Shown: positions 32,564 through 45,381 of the stretch, piece after piece
How the letters are laid out: each line of letters opens with the position of its first letter
Position numbering within the stretch: the first letter of the stretch is position 1
Assembly: GCA_963678705.1 (NCBI GenBank)
Contig: OY783216.1
Coordinates: forward strand, 6,882,001 to 6,946,000
Reading direction: 5' to 3'
Source: Panorpa germanica
Lineage: Eukaryota > Arthropoda > Insecta > Mecoptera > Panorpidae
Length of the DNA stretch: 64,000 bases
Made by a program: the position numbers and the translations under genes
The notes under the pieces: generated by a model
Told to the model about the DNA's origin: nothing
What the model saw: only the letters and a program-made list of their open reading frames with translations
The model's database searches: none

Positions 32564-34930
32564 AATCACGACTATTGTCGCAATGCCGATCATGACCAAC
32601 CAATCAACGCAAAACACTGGAACGAAAAACTGGATGTTAAATGTTGCCAACATCAGTGCACTGTTTAAGAACTACACCCTATGATGGAGATTAAGGTTTA
32701 AGGATAATTTAAATTTATAAATTTCAAGATTCTTTTTACCCTTTAATCAGTTACTCAAAAACTGTTGTTTTCAATTTAAAAATCCACAATTTTACTTATT
32801 GTTAGTTGAATCGGAGCTGAAATCTTTTGAATATCACTCCATTTACTTGCTGCGATATTATCCTCTTTGGTTCAAAGAAAACATTCTGACTTAAATTCTA
32901 CAGATTCTCGAAAACTCGAACAACATTTCTTCAGTAAAATGATAAAAAGCTGCATGTAACAAAAAGATAGAATTGGGAGCTTACAAAAATAAAAGTCTGA
33001 GTATGAAACGACTGATGAATTTCATTAATAATTTTAATAACAGATAACATCCGAAATATGAGCCATGATAGCCATCTCGTCATAAACACTTTGTGAAACA
33101 GCATTGTATTTTTGAATGGCTAATAGAATTACTATTTTTTACATTGGTATATTTAATGAGAGTGTTGTAATTTAGTTATTGTGCGAGAATAATGTAGTAG
33201 AGTGTTCTATTTAAATTTTAGCAAGTTTACTTTACTGTCATATATAAATAGTCGGCCGTGGTCGTGAAAGTGTTAATACAATTTTACATATGAACAAAGG
33301 GCCCTGCTCTCTTCAGGTGTATTCAAATTTAATTGGTTATATGCCTACATAATGATGAATTTATTAGGCAATTTATTTGTTGTTCATAATATGAGATTTC
33401 AGCATAGCAAATAAACCGAAGTCAAATAAAATAAATAAAAATAATTGCATAAACAAATCGTTTAATTTTTTTGAAAAAATTCTAGTAGTTAGTTATTCGT
33501 AAAGTAGGCGACCAAATATGATAAATATTTAACCTAATTAGTGGTTAATAGTAATTAAATATAGAACAACAATTCTACCTATAGATAAATGTAAGTTTTC
33601 TTATTTAAGAGTTGGTTTTATTATCCTCTAAAGTCTAAATAATTTCATGCAAATATTTTATTCAAATAATATTGTTACTTCTATGAAACAGTCATTTTTT
33701 TGTATTTTAAATTAAAACAATTTTTTGCATATTTCTTTTTTCTTACTTATTTTTCGTTCTCTTTTTTGTTATTTTTTAACATAAAAAAATAACCGCACGT
33801 ATAATATTATATAAAACGAATAACAGGGTGTGTTAACATATGAAAGTTATGTTATAATATGTATTGGCAGCAAGAATCACTTTTACATACTCGTTCTTAT
33901 GTATATATTTTCATTTTCCTTGTATATTAGAATTTTTTTATTAACGATTGACAATGCTTTCTATGATTTTTGGACATTAAGCTGTTTTTAGTTCCTGTGT
34001 ATGATCAGTGCTGTACTAATAGTAGTACCTCAACCATTTAAAAAGGTTCGTTTATTGTGACTGCATACAATTTTATTTAGTGGCACTGATGATCCTTACA
34101 AAATTTACGGAAATCAACCACATCATATACATTTTTTGGCCATGACATTTTTGATACTTGAAGTTTGTATTGGTTGAAAACAACAAATGATAATAAGAAC
34201 AATTAGAATAAAAACAAAAGCAACAAGATGATATACTAATGTGTATACTCTACCTCTACATATAAAGAGAAAATATGGAATGGTAGTGTAGGTATGTTGC
34301 AATGATGGAAGGAGATGATTAGAAAGAAGAGGTGAAGACGCAACTATTTAATTTTCTATTTCTAATATAGAAAACTTTCTTTCTTATTTGCAAACTTACT
34401 ACATGCTTTCTAACCCATTACATTTTCACCTTGGAGAGCTTTACAATTTTAGTAGTACATGGGCCTCCAATATTTTAATGCAACACTGCCTATGATGCTC
34501 TGGAATTTCTATTGAAATTAAGATATCATGAAGAAAGGAATATTAGTAGACTTTTCTTTTAAAAGAATCGCAAGGAAAATCATCCAACACCGTTAAATCA
34601 ATTCATGAATGAGACCAGAGTGTGAGAGAAAGTAGAATTAAACATCAAGGAAGTGAAAATAATTTTAAATGTATATTTGTGTACTTTATAGCATTTAAAT
34701 CACGTGACACCTAATCAAAATGGCGACGATTGTAATTCATCTATCATCATTCAATTTAGAATCACCCTGTTTGATATTCTTTCCCTTTAGTGCACGTTCT
34801 ACGAATATTTGAAGCTGCATGGATACAGAAGTAAAATAAGTTTATAAAAATATCTCCTGAAAATTATAAATCAATATCTCAATATCATTTACATATTTTA
34901 AATCAAAATTCAAAGTTACGTCTGAATCAC
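32564..34930. other. No recognisable gene
   Basis: AT-rich throughout with long T- and A-rich runs. No repeats could be matched within the window. Confidence 0.5.
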
Positions 34931-35299
34931 TTGCATTTATCAAAGTGTAGAAGCACACTTCTTCCAAGTTACTATTCTATTTTAAAAGTCTATTACAGTT
35001 TTCAACAAGGACATAAAACCAAAATTATTTTGTTCGAATTTATTCCGATTATTAAAGATTTTTTTGTTTTTGTAAATCAAGATAAAGAATCGGTTTACGA
35101 GTTGTTGATATTAAATAACATGACAGATGCTGTAAACTTTTCATTCTTAAATTTATACATATTTAGTTCCTATTCACTTCAATATTGCTTTATGCCGTGC
35201 TTTATCATTACACAGCTCAAAGCGCATTTTCCATTGTTAAAAATATTAAGCTTTATTCAGGATCTCTCAGATCAGTCTGAGTCACTGATACTACGTTAA
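34931..35299 (+). other. Unsupported 122-codon open frame
   Basis: It is one of the longest ORFs in the window that is not explained by a repeat. Composition is AT-rich like the flanks, the sequence is Ser/Leu/Phe-rich without a domain motif, and there is no promoter or splice evidence. It is probably chance. Confidence 0.15.
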
Positions 35300-35362
35300 A
35301 ATTTTTCACAATTTGGAGCCGTCTAAACTAAGGTCTTTCCTTGTTGTTCACTCCTATTCTAA

Positions 35363-35761
35363 TGCCGGTTTCATACCAGAGAGACAGTTCAATAAAACAC
35401 GAACAAAAACACCAATGTTTACACCTAAGAGACAGTTCTTAAAACATGTTTGTCTTTCGTTGCTGTTTTAGTAAACAAAACACATTCCCATCTAGAGTCA
35501 GTAAGATCGAAGGAAGAAAACACGTTTGTTGTTGTTTTTAGCCTGTTTGGTTTGAACACGCAGTCTTGTTTTTTGTGAACATTTGCGCTTGTCAGTTGTT
35601 GTTTATCATGTTTATAATTTTTATGGGACACACAGAAAAACACTAAAAACAAAATTAGTCTGTTCAGTGCGAACAGTTTGTTTTCATAACACAGAACTGT
35701 TTTAAAATAAAACAAAACATGTTTTTGCTTTATTTTTTGTTTCTCTGGTTTGAAACCGGCA
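35363..35761. mobile_element. Harbinger-like MITE H (copy 1)
   Basis: A 399-bp element with TAA on both sides (35360-35362 and 35762-35764). Terminal inverted repeats: left TGCCGGTTTCATACCAGAGA, right (reverse-complemented) TGCCGGTTTCAAACCAGAGA. A 3-bp TWA duplication is characteristic of the PIF/Harbinger superfamily. The 96-codon minus-strand ORF inside (35425-35715) is low-complexity and not a transposase. Confidence 0.88.
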
Positions 35762-35764
35762 TAA

Positions 35765-36525
35765 AAGGTATTGATTCTATCTACTACTACTATTAACCTA
35801 ATTTTATTCGAAAATGCACTGTACTCATGTCCCGGCTCACGTATTTCTTTTAATATTCGTGGGTAGCTGAGAGCCTTAACTATTTTTCCGCTAATTCTCC
35901 TTTATTTAGCACTATTCTCCATACACATAAAACGTGATACATTCACTACAATACCCTAATGATTCCTCCATTTCGAGCTTCACTGTGCAACTGCACGGCG
36001 GGGGCAATGGGGGGCTTAGTGCGAGGGTTGCCCACTTGCCTTTCTATTTAATATATTTTATAAATTTTTATTTTTATTTTTGCACATCTCTATTCCCCGT
36101 ATATGATTTCATTTGCATATATAGTTTTATCGTTGTGAATTTTTAATTAAATCGGGGGCCAACGCTATGCTTTACATTTAAATATTATGTCGATAAAGGG
36201 TTTTTTGTTTTTTGTATTAAAATATAAATGTGTACTCGAATCGTACCCGTCACGTGCCGTGGAAAGCAACGTAAATGCAACATAACACAGCAATATAACA
36301 AATACTAGAAATGTTACTACAAATAGCAAAGCGTTATTTTATTTTATTTAAAATATATAAAATATGCTAGGCATGGTCAGATTGAATTGAATTAAATTAC
36401 AGTAAACCCACCAAATTCCTGATTTTAATTATTTCAATCTATTAGAGTATACAGCTTTCATTTCTCCTGTCCCTGGTTCAGTTTCTATAATCTTAATTAA
36501 TCAATTATTTGGTTTTATCCAAGCA
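35765..36525. other. No recognisable gene
   Basis: AT-rich. A short G/C-rich patch at 35990-36030 lies in a 70-codon ORF without motifs. Confidence 0.5.
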
Positions 36526-36529
36526 TTAA

Positions 36530-36626
36530 GCCTCATTCCCACTCACTGTTTTGATATTTAATTTACTGTTACTTACTTCAGGTTTTCAATATAAGCATTC
36601 CTTGTCACATCCGTGTTTTAATTTGA
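36530..36626 (+). mobile_element. TTAA-type MITE, family A (copy 5, left end only)
   Basis: TTAA (36526-36529) is followed by GCCTCATTCCCACTCACTG and the first 90 or so bases of family A, ending near TGTTTTAATTTGAGTT. The remainder is deleted or diverged beyond recognition. Confidence 0.8.
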
Positions 36627-36958
36627 GTTACAATCTGTTAACAAATCAAAAGACTTCCAGTGATTATTTTTGCAGTTCTACGAGAACGTGTTGTGTGAAA
36701 CAACCAATCAATAAACACTCTTATTTATTATTCACAACGTACGTGTATGCTATATATTTCAGAATACCCTATACTAAGGATTTTGTACCTAATCTGTTCT
36801 AGTTATTCAAAGTCATGACTTCATAGCCACCTACATTATTTATTACTTGTACTAAAATGTATTACACGACAAATTAAAATTAGAAGTCGCTCTAACGAAT
36901 GTCTGGCATACGAAATGAGAACTTTATAGATTTACTACTTGTAAAATCATATATTAAA

Positions 36959-37259
36959 CAGGGTGTTTGGTAATTTAGTAAAATAAATTTACAATAAAAT
37001 ATACTGAAGACATTAGCATCAAGCTAAATCTGACCTTAGAAGGTACACAGATCAGATCTGTATAGAAGTACAAAAAAAACAGTTTTACTATTTCAGGAAT
37101 GATGGCGAAAAAAAATAATATTTTTGCCGCGAAAAAAGTAATATTTCCGCCTCTAAAAAAAGTATTATTTTCCAATTAAAGTGAAAATAATATTTTCAAA
37201 TCTTTAATCTTTATATTCAATTTTTTTTAATGCTTTGCACCTTGCTACCAAACACCTTG
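36959..37259. mobile_element. Short TIR element with CAGGGTGTTTGGTA ends
   Basis: Left end CAGGGTGTTTGGTAATTTAG at 36959; right end (reverse-complemented) CAAGGTGTTTGGTAGCAAGG, matching at 13 of the first 14 bases. It is 301 bp and AT-rich, with internal AATAATATTTTTGCCGCG similar to 46415-46460. The target duplication is not clear, so the superfamily is not assigned. Confidence 0.65.
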
Positions 37260-38028
37260 TATATCTCGTAATGTCAATTCTAATAAAGTATTCCATATTT
37301 TTATTAAAATATAAGTTGATCATTATCTTAAGCTTTCAAGAGCTAATTATTAAAATGTATATTCTTATAATAAATTACGTGCGCGTAGGTATATTCTAAT
37401 AACAAGGTAAAACTGCAACTTTTTATTTGTTTTTGTTAGATATAATTTATTTACTTAGTAACTTTATAATAACTTATTGCGATGCTGTAACACTTCCGTC
37501 AAGAGGGAACTGTAGTTTATTATTTCTTTAAAGATCTAAAACTTTACGTTAACTTTACATTGTACGTATAAAGTTTTATTAAAAATAAACTATTATTTTA
37601 CAAGTTAGGTTACTTACACCGAGCAAGCAAGTAAGCAATCCATGTTTATTTATTTCAATACAAAGTGAGATGCATAAGTAACCGGGACAAAAACCAATTG
37701 TTAGAAACAACTATTTTAAACGTTTTTATATACTCTCTTCTCTCCCTCTCTCTCTCTCTCTCTGTGTAAACCCACACAATAAGTTCAAAGGTGAAAGAAC
37801 GTAAAAAAGAATTGCTCGCTTCTCCCACTTCTTTAAATTTACGAAGCGTACAAGATATTCAGTGTTCTGTTGTGGGTAGATGTTTTGTTATTTTAATACT
37901 TTAGAGTTTCGAGCACAACAAATTTTATCATTTTGATTAATTCTTCTAATGATAAAAGAGATAACGCTTATTATATTATATTATTTCAAATAGTTTTTTA
38001 ATAAAAATTCTATTCATTCAAAAATTCA
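37260..38028. other. No recognisable gene apart from a microsatellite
   Basis: AT-rich sequence with no supported ORF. Confidence 0.5.
37734..37763. repeat. (CT)n microsatellite
   Basis: An imperfect CT run with about ten uninterrupted units at the right. Confidence 0.95.
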
Positions 38029-38625
38029 TTATTTTTTTTTTTTTTATTTTAATGTGTTTGCCATTGGGTACTACCTTCTTCTGCCTTAACTCATTAAATT
38101 ACATATCATTGTCTTTAATTCATTTTTGATCCTTATTATATCTAAACATTTTCACGCTTTCCAAAAGAAAATGCAAAATATCCTTAAAAAATAAAAACAA
38201 AACTACTACTGCTTCGCTCCTGCTGCTACTTTCCCTCCTGCTTCCCTCTGTCATTCCTTCTCCTTCCTCGTTCCTTTTCTCTATCTTCGCCATCCACTAC
38301 CTCCCTTTAATAACTGCAGGATATTCTTTTCGTTTATTACGTTTTTCTCACATGAAATTTTAATATACTCCAATGTTTCTATCTCCGTTCCGCACATCCT
38401 GTTGATCCTTTTCCTCGCTATTTGCCCAGTATCTGTTTCCTTTCTCCTCGTTTCCCAATCTGAATCTTGCAATCCTTCTCATGTTTTTTTGTGTCTTTTT
38501 CTCTTAAGTATTGTGGTATCTCTCTCTCCCAAATCCTTTTATATCTTGTGTTGTAATTGCTCTTCTCAATTTTTTCTATTCTAAAAAAAAAATCATTATT
38601 TTGATCGATGAAAACATGAGGGGTC
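38029..38625 (-). pseudogene. Family K retrotransposon 3' end with poly-A
   Basis: On the minus strand the coding remnant reads 'IEKSNYNTRYKRIWEREIPQYL' in one frame (near 38510-38575). It then shifts frame to 'WETRRKETDTGQIARKRINRMCGTEIETLEYI' (near 38365-38470), where the CCHC histidine is Tyr. The 3' UTR contains TACCCAATGGCA (38059-38070), a degraded hairpin, and ends in CATTAAAATAAAAA followed by a long poly-A (38029-38045 as T on the plus strand). Truncated and frameshifted. Confidence 0.85.
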
Positions 38626-40144
38626 ATTCTGTACTCCTTTTAAATGGAAGCCATTTTAATATTTTTGTATACAATAATGCAAACTTGAGTATTTGTGTAT
38701 TTCTTATGATTGTTATTGTCTTTCAGCATTACAATCTTTATTATATTTCTAATAGTAAAGTTTAAAATAAACTTAACTAAAATTAAAATAGCCTTCATAT
38801 CTATAGCCCATTGATTCTTTATTATTCTGCATCTTAATTTATAGTATGTTCTTATCAAATACAAGTTCTTACCCTTCCACTTTCTTCAGTAGCAATGCTA
38901 TGCTTTGTATTTCTTTGTAAATATTTGCATATTTTATCTAACTACAAACTAAAACAAAAACCAGTTCAAGAAATCACCCTAACCGTCAAGACTTTCCTTG
39001 TTCAAGAAGCTAACTGGAATATAAGAAACGAATAGAAATCCAAGTGCAAATAATTCACAATGCAAAAGAGATATAAATATGGTAATAAATAAATAATATT
39101 TATTGCAATTTTAACTTTAGTTTGTATCTGTATTCCATACTGTATTTCGTACGTTGCACTACACTTGCAGTCAGGTTTTATTTAGAACAGACATCGGGCA
39201 CAATTTCACGCTCTGCAGATCACCGAATCCAGTGGATCCGCTGGATGCAATGTGGTCAACAGGGTTCTAGTTCTCGCGTATCCTGCAACTTTACAATCTC
39301 GAAATCCTGGATTCTTGTTACCACTGCGTTCTATACCGAGCTCTGTATATATAGTACATATAGTGTCTAGAATAATGAGCTGAGGTCTACACTAAAGCTA
39401 TAAGAAAAATGTAACCGCAAAATATAAAAAGAACGGCACGGTGCCAAATTGTCAAAACTGAAACTAATGGGACATGGAAATTAAAGCCACATAATGAAGG
39501 GCCAGTTTGCGTTATGTAGTGAACCAATTTATATTTTATTTATCTGCTATTTATAGTTTTTCATAAAAATTATAACTTCCATACTGATTCGTAAAGAATA
39601 TTTATTTTCTGAAAGTTTAATTTATATTTTTGCTATGGGGTGTATTTTTATCAATCAATTTTTTTCTATTGTTCAAAAGCGGGTAGATGAATGTGTTTGA
39701 CAAATTTGTATTTTGTAGAAATCGAATAATGTTGAAATGTTTTTTTTTTCTTAATATTTATTTTTCAGTGCATCAATTATTGGTAGTTATTAGCACTTTA
39801 AATCAATATTAAATACTTATACAATATACAATAATTCTATTTTCTATATATCAGCTTCTTTCCTTATTCCATTTCAAATAACTCCATTGGTGCTTCATCA
39901 ATCACCTCCTCATTCAACGTTCAAAATCCTCATTCTTTTTCCTATTTCAGCATCTCAATATGACACAGGAATCGCCTCAACTATGATGTTCCCATTTCCA
40001 TCCAATCTCTTCTAAAACTGTTCTTTTTCTTCTTCTTTCCTATTCTTTTTCCTTTTTCTATCTCGAATTTTTCTTTTTCTGATCATTTTTCAATATTAAT
40101 TTTTCTATAATTGCACACAACCAATTAAATCTTATTTTATCAAA
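38626..40144. other. No firm gene; a GC-balanced patch and a pyrimidine tract
   Basis: At 39168-39340 a GC-balanced block is preceded by CACTTGCAG. It is open in two plus-strand frames, one including 'SPNPVDPLDAMWSTGF' before a stop at about 39271. I could not identify it. A strongly pyrimidine-rich tract (39850-40080) may be an old antisense remnant of a K-type coding tail, but this is unproven. Confidence 0.35.
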
Positions 40145-40260
40145 CCCAGAAAATATAACTCTGGCCCGGGTATCACACCCGAGAACACAGTAGTTAAAAT
40201 CAAGCATCAATGCTCTCGCCCAACTATGTCGTCTTGTTGAAATGTTTTGTGTAGAATATT
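40145..40260 (-). repeat. tRNA-derived SINE copy (head region)
   Basis: The minus strand reads CATAGTTGGGCGAGAGCATT (about 40210-40229), then CTGTGTTCTCGGGTGTGATA with a damaged B-box (about 40168-40190). It matches the heads at 2960-2985 and 42150-42180. Confidence 0.55.
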
Positions 40261-42059
40261 GAATAGAATCCATGCTTAAAATGATAAGATCAGATCCAGT
40301 GACGGGGGTGAATTGAGATAAATAATTGATATAAATGAAACGGTTCAGAGCAGAACTAGATTAAAAATAAAATGTTGCAGTATGATTAAGTTTTAATCAA
40401 ATCAAACATATTATCCTCTAAACACAGTATTGTATATTGAAGGTTTATTTAACATAACAAATATTAACTGTTACATATTTAATTTTACCTAATATACTAG
40501 TTTCGTTTCATATTTCTTAGCTCTTTGAAAAATAAGTTATCTTTTAATGTAACTAGGTTTTATTGTGTTTAGCGACAACATAGCTTGCGGGACAAAGCGC
40601 TAGTTTTATCCATGGGACGATGATATACCATATTCTTCTTAAAGTTTACTTCAATTTTTAATAATTTACTTTTAATTTTAGTTTGCTTTACAGGGAATGA
40701 TAACGCATTCCAAATAAAGTTATTAATCAAAATTTCCAAATAAACATAACCGTAAATAGAAACGTAATTTTTATTTTTGTATATTTCTGTTAACCGTATA
40801 AAATAATACCGAATTTTTTTTATAGAATTAAGTTATAAGAAGACATAATTCAAAAACGATTTATATTTTATATTGTCAAGGTAAAATTGTAATATCTTCA
40901 TAGTAACACCAGAGGGCAAGTATTCTGCAATTCTAAACGTTTTTTACTTTACTAAAAACATTACTTAGCCCTTCCGCTGTGGTTGTGTTGTTTCTTGGAC
41001 TCTATTTGCTACTGTTTTCTCTAAACACTACTGAAACCAGTGCAAGCTGCCCTTTCCTTATTCTTACTCCGTCTACAGTTCAACGCCAGCCTATTTATTA
41101 GCCTTACAAACATATTTTACGTGATCTAAGTAATAAAATTGTAATGTATTTAGACCCAGAGTTTAATGTATTACATTCTCCTTCACAGGAGTGTAATTTT
41201 GAGATAGTGCTCTGAGGTATACTCTACACAAAACCCGTCCCATCTTCACCCCTGCCTAATGTATTAAATGTTTATTTCCCCTGCTTGCAAAATTATATTT
41301 TAAACTTAGTTTATTGTTGTTAGTATTACTTTTAAAAACAAAATCAATATCTGGTAAGAATAAATTGTCAATTAATATGTGATAAATTGTTCTTACACAT
41401 ATAACGCAATTTTGTTGATAAATTAGGTACTTCATTTCTCGTCTTCTAATTTATTTATTTTTATAGGAAAAAAGAAACAATTTTCTGTAGTTATAAAAAT
41501 TAAATGGTTAAATTTAACCATAAGATATATTTTATATTTTGTATTCATTATTATGAAATAGTAATTTAGTTATATAATTTTATTCTATGTAAATAGCCGT
41601 TGTATTTACTATTTAATTAATCTATTTTATGCTAGATGTCTGTTATAACTAAATTCAATTCTTATTTACATCTCTTTCCTCTACATATTTATGTCTCTTA
41701 ATGTTTTGTTTTCTTCTAAGCAGTAGTTGATACAATTCAGCAGAATTCTCTTAGACCCTAACCTAATAAGTATTAAATCAATTATCCAGTTATAGTATAC
41801 ATCTATTTTGTTCTTCGATTAATTAAAACATTTTTTATTTGTATTTGTGAAGTGAAGTTTATAGAAGTAAATAAACGCATTTTTATATAAAATTACAAAA
41901 TCTATTTTCCTACAAAAATACAGTCTACTACAATCGCCTCAAGACAGACCATCAACATCTTTGGTCGCTTCAAGACGGATTTTGTAACAGTAAATGTAAT
42001 AGTGACAAAAGAGTGGGCGATCTTGTACTATATAGGCAGTTTTTGTGGTGCGTGGCCTT
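40261..42059. other. No recognisable gene
   Basis: AT-rich sequence without supported features. Confidence 0.5.
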
Positions 42060-42190
42060 ATATATGTGAGGTAATTACTTAATAACAAGCAACCACCGAA
42101 TATATAATCTAATCCGAGGATCGAACTCGAAGACACAACAATCCGAGTGAAACAACAATGCTCTCGCCCACTTGTCTTTGTCAATCTACT
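42060..42190 (-). repeat. tRNA-derived SINE copy
   Basis: On the minus strand, AAGTGGGCGAGAGCATTGTT (about 42150-42169) is followed by TTGTGTCTTCGAGTTCGATC with a near-perfect B-box (about 42117-42136). A diverged tail runs toward 42060. Confidence 0.6.
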
Positions 42191-43050
42191 TTTAGGCCTA
42201 GACCCGATTGAGGAATAATTCCGCACCATTTTATTTCACGAAGTTTTAATTCTTTATACTAAAGCTTACCTAGAACATACTGAGAATAAATTCTGAGGAT
42301 TGAGTATAGTAGACTCGGCCAAGAACTAGTTTTATACTGTTATATTTGTACATCTTGTCATGTTAATGCCAAGTGACAGATGCATACTGCTTCCAAAGAG
42401 ATACACCGACAACAGCATATAGCTTTTGTGGAATTAATTCTGCAGTGTGTGTGTTCACATTCAACTATATGTTCAACAAAAAAAAAGATAAGGAAATCGA
42501 TGGTGTGTGCATGTTCATATGATTTCATATGTTACAGAATTCGCGTTTTTTCCTCAGTGGAATCCAGGCCTTAATATATTTATATTTATTTTCCACAAAT
42601 CATTTGAATATGAATGAACACATGAATACTTCCTAAACGGTATGTACAACAGACGTACTCGTAGCGCTACTTTACTAAGGGTTTTCCACCGCGACACCAT
42701 GGAAACGTATCGAGGCACATGACAACAACGAACCATTCGCGTCATAGTGCTACGGGGCGTAGAACCTCACGCGTAGTGCGTAGGCAGCGCTATCCGATGT
42801 AGGCCGCACACACGCAACTAGTTCTAATGAAAATAGAAAGACATTTTGTGTCACAGATCATTAGCGAACAGCTGTTGAATATTCAATAACAGTTATTTAA
42901 AAAAAATTACAAATTTATAAAATTGTCGTTTCATAAATTATGGACATTGATGGATTGATCTTATTACTCGTATGTACTACAATAATTGGCTATTCAAAAT
43001 TAATGTGTGAAAAATATACCACTAAATACCATATGTTTTATATTATAGAT
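42191..43050. other. No recognisable gene
   Basis: A CpG-rich patch at 42655-42820 stands out from its flanks but contains no supported frame. Confidence 0.45.
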
Positions 43051-43440
43051 TCTTCTGCCTTAACTCAATAAATTTTAAATTGAGCTTAAGTAATTTTTGA
43101 TCCTTATTAAATCTAAACATTCTCACTCCTTCCAAAAGAAAAAGAAAAACAAAACTGCTACTGTTTCACTCCTCCTGCTACTCTCCCTCCTGTTTCTACT
43201 CTGCCATTTCTTTTCTTTCCTCGTTCCTTTTCTCTGTCTCCGCCACCCACCTCTTCCTTTCACTGCCTCTCTTTAATAACTGCACAATTTTTTTTTTGGT
43301 TTTTACCTTTTTCTCAAATGAAAACTTAATGTGCTCAGTATCTGTTTCCTTTCTCTTCGTTTCCCAATCTGAATCTTGCAAATTTCTCTCATGTTTTTTG
43401 TGTCTTTTAGTAAATATCACATGTGAATCAACTTCCCAAT
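43051..43440 (-). pseudogene. Family K retrotransposon 3' end, internally deleted
   Basis: Very similar to 38080-38500. The minus-strand frame holds 'DSDWETKRKETDTEHIKFSFEKKV', in which 'ETDT' runs straight into 'EHIKF'. The segment with the first two CCHC cysteines is therefore deleted. The 3' UTR block CATTCTCACTCCTTCCAAAAG (43127-43137 region) matches the split copy at 9402-10075. Confidence 0.8.
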
Positions 43441-43884
43441 ATATTGCACCTATCATGTATTATTTTTACCTATATATAAATAGGCAGTAACGAATTTAAG
43501 TCAGTGGAGGCACTAGTCGAAGTGGAACCCCTCGTAGACACAATCTGCTAATTAAATACGAGCTACGAAAACGTCTTATTCGCAATGTGCGTCTAGGCTT
43601 ACTGTTTCAGCAGATCTTTGCAAAATATTTCAAGATATTTATTTTTTTACGGCTTTAATCTCCTTGTAAGGACCACTTGCCTAATATTTTTACGATAGCA
43701 GAGGCGTACTTTATGTGAATTAAGCCAAATGAGATGCAGAACGAAACGATATTGTTAGGGCTTGTGTATTTAGACATGTCTCAGCAGGATCTTCATATAA
43801 ATTGGTGTAAGTTACAGTTCATAATAATTAGTATTTATTACATTATTCTTAAGATAGTCAAACCTTTCTTTTATAACATATCTA
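43441..43884. other. No recognisable gene
   Basis: CAGTGGAGGCAC at 43502 and CAGAGGCGTAC at 43698 resemble hAT ends, but no partner ends were found. Confidence 0.4.
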
Positions 43885-43888
43885 TTAA

Positions 43889-44266
43889 GGTGAAACGATA
43901 CTGGTAACATATCTAATGGCCTTTATTATGGTTCGCAAACTTACGCTTAAGACTTAAAAATACATAGAGTATTCGATAATATCTCAGTCATATAAAAATT
44001 GGAATTTAAGTAGAAAATATAGCAATATTCATTTTCTAAACTTATTTTTGCGGTTCCAACTCATTAAAAGTCAGTAAAAGAAGGCTTCAAATGTAGATAC
44101 GTTATTCATCTAACTATTTGCAGCTTTAGATTTTGATTCGTGTTTATAGTTACTTACATAAAACGATTTAAACATAAAAAAATGGTTTCTTTGATAATAT
44201 TTAACCTGCTGTATAGTATCGCCATCTATATTTCGCGAGTCAAAAATGGCCAAGTATCGTTTCACC
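43889..44266. mobile_element. TTAA-flanked MITE, family B
   Basis: TTAA at 43885-43888 and 44267-44270 brackets 378 bp. The ends are perfect 14-bp inverted repeats: GGTGAAACGATACT at the left and AGTATCGTTTCACC at the right. It is distinct from family A and element E. The AT-rich interior encodes nothing. Confidence 0.88.
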
Positions 44267-44439
44267 TTAATTTAAGATTAATAGATTAAATATACTATAT
44301 CTAAATGGATAACTGATTTGTGTGCTGCCAAGTCTTAACTCATGACCACTATTTAGTTTGTCCAGTAAATATTTTGGAGTCACTTTGTCTTCATGTTGAA
44401 GATGCGTCATGATTTTTTTGCCATGAAAGAGTTCATTTA

Positions 44440-44640
44440 CATATCAGGTTCTCACAGTTTCACATTTCACATGAAATGTCTATTTATTGGTTGCAAATGG
44501 CGAAACCATTCCACCTGTTGGAATATAAATGAAGATAAACGTGATGTGAACTATAATAGAAGTACAATAGTGATAGAAACGTCACAAAACATAACACTTC
44601 ACCAAATTGTTTACTGGGAAGTGCTTGTTGTGAGTCACGA
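44440..44640 (-). repeat. Dispersed repeat F (copy 3)
   Basis: CACATGAAATGTCTATTTATT, TTGCAAATGGCGAAACCATT and CACCAAATTGTTTACTGGGA. Read in reverse, this has the same block order as 15955-16080. Confidence 0.45.
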
Positions 44641-45358
44641 GAACCGGCTAGGGCATTTACAATTTATATTAAACGTGAAATACACGCACTGCATTTCAAA
44701 ATGTGAGTTTTGTTAATCATTTTTACGCATACGACTAACGCGCCCGCTTAGCTCCATTCGTATTAAACTCACTTATGGGTCAAAACTTTGCAATCGATTT
44801 GTAAACTATTTTCTGACATGCTATCGAGCATACACACACACTTACCGGATGACAACGCTATTTAATTAAAAATAAAAATGAATAGATGATTTGTGGTTTG
44901 AAATTAGATTTTAAACGCCAGCATATTTAATAAAAGAATAAAAACTAAGTTCGATTTTGAACCGGACTTCACTAGACGAACAAATCTCGTGATGGTTCTA
45001 TAGCAGCGAGCTTGCTAATTATGACGAGATCATTATGCCCCCTCATAATCTGTGAGAGATGTTATAGGTACATCAGACATTTTGCACTTAACATTCGTTT
45101 TGGTTTAATCGTTCAAATGTTAAATTAGGACTTGTATATGTGTTTGTACATTGTATATATACACGAATAGTGCTATAACTTTATATGTATGCAAATCTGT
45201 CTGCCACCGACACCGACACCTATACACCCCGTACATGAGTAGTGAAGGAAATTAAGCTGGTTGTGTTTTATTACACGTCGGAGCAGAAATTCATAATATA
45301 TTCATAGTTTTTGGTGCAAATGACATAATCAGTATAAAATTGTTACGTCTAGTACAGC

Positions 45359-45381
45359 GCATCACATCACATCACATCACA
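45359..45381. repeat. (CATCA)n short tandem repeat
   Basis: Four to five units of a 5-bp repeat. Confidence 0.9.

Noticed and set aside
34931..35299. 122-codon plus-strand ORF
   Set aside because: AT-rich and Ser/Leu/Phe-rich with no motif; listed only as an unsupported frame.
39168..39340. Host exon candidate after CACTTGCAG
   Set aside because: Open in two frames without a clear donor or polypyrimidine tract; kept only as a note in the regional entry.
43502..43710. CAGTGGAGGCAC and CAGAGGCGTAC as hAT ends
   Set aside because: No matching opposite terminus or 8-bp duplication could be found.
44393..44716. 107-codon plus-strand ORF
   Set aside because: Lies over repeat F; its sequence is explained by the repeat and has no domain.
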